From Chlamydiia bacterium (lineage in GTDB: Bacteria > Chlamydiota > Chlamydiia > Chlamydiales > FEN-1388): 5,656 nucleotides of DNA. A program made the position numbers and the translations under genes. Under the pieces are notes generated by a model. That model made no database searches and was not told where the DNA came from. It was given only the letters and a program-made list of their open reading frames with translations. Positions 5,439 to 5,656 of this stretch are shown piece by piece. How positions within the stretch are numbered: the first letter of the stretch is position 1; every line of letters begins with the position of its first letter. Where the stretch lies: positions 1 to 5,656 of the forward strand of contig PMZB01000169.1 in assembly GCA_003170575.1 (NCBI GenBank), given 5' to 3'.

Positions 5439-5656
5439 GGACGGAATATTAGGAAAAAGTCCAGATCGTCTGCTGGTACGAATGAAAAATGATAAATTGT
5501 CTCTCGAAAAAAGAGGGTTTTGGGCTTGGTGTAGACGAGTCATATTAAAAAGAGCGGATACAGAGTATAACTTTTTGGAAAATTTAACTGAGTTTCAGAA
5601 ACTGATAGATGGATCGTTAGTAGACTTAGTAGACTTGAATATAAAAAATATAAGCC
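5386..5656 (+). CDS. Paralogue of the upstream coiled-coil protein, N-terminal 90 codons only
   Basis: The frame opens at ATG 5386 and runs off the right edge without a stop. The product aligns with the N-terminus of the 679-residue protein over its whole visible length. It begins MGLSCSAQLLDLYDQASKDG against GLSSSTQLVDLYDQASKKG, and later EYNFLENLTEFQKLIDGSL against EYNFFENLTKFQRLIEGSL. A gap of about five residues falls in the hydrophobic patch: the upstream protein has VVVGRLLFIRGDK where this one has VILKRADT, so that patch is lost here. The upstream gene ends at 5358, leaving 27 bases with AAGG as a modest ribosome site and no evident promoter, so the pair is likely co-transcribed. Conservation clusters in the first 80 residues, with divergence beginning right after GSL. 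Whether the second copy keeps the coiled coils or glycine zipper cannot be seen. Function unknown. Confidence 0.85.
   Translation, partial: MGLSCSAQLLDLYDQASKDGILGKSPDRLLVRMKNDKLSLEKRGFWAWCRRVILKRADTEYNFLENLTEFQKLIDGSLVDLVDLNIKNIS

Overview
The window reads like the chromosome of a Chlamydiota-type bacterium, most plausibly an amoeba-associated (Parachlamydiales-like) lineage. This is an inference. It rests on the look of the cysteinyl-tRNA synthetase (TCGPTIYDFSHIGNFRT signature), moderate G+C, several unrecognised membrane proteins and a tandem family of large coiled-coil proteins. No 16S rRNA or phylogenetic marker other than cysS and one tRNA is present.

Layout. At the left edge, on the minus strand, is the first 88 codons of an unrecognised small protein with a strong Shine-Dalgarno site (1-264). 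Upstream of it on the same strand is a complete tRNA-His(GTG) gene (358-432) with its own good promoter (449-478). On the plus strand a Nudix hydrolase (565-1092) is followed after 14 bases by an unrecognised four-helix membrane protein (1107-1574), probably as an operon. These converge on a minus-strand cysS (1754-3217). Divergent from cysS, a promoter at 3267-3295 drives a 679-residue predominantly helical protein (3319-5358). A paralogue of that protein starts 27 bases downstream (5386) and runs off the right edge.

The most unusual structure is a ~155-base imperfect palindrome (1645-1802) where the two transcription units converge. Its outer arms are a perfect 21-base inverted repeat. Read inward on either strand, each arm encodes HILVQESS, six further residues and a TGA stop, and the two stops fall at symmetric positions. 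The right arm supplies the last 15 residues of CysRS, beyond the family's normal end. The left arm sits in an open frame that looks like the out-of-frame continuation of the membrane-protein gene. A palindromic insertion element or an inverted duplication of a gene end, doubling as a two-way transcription stop, would explain this.

Functionally, cysS and tRNA-His are translation housekeeping, and the Nudix enzyme is probably nucleotide or metabolite clean-up. The membrane proteins and the tandem coiled-coil pair are lineage-specific and could concern the host interface, but nothing in the sequence proves that.
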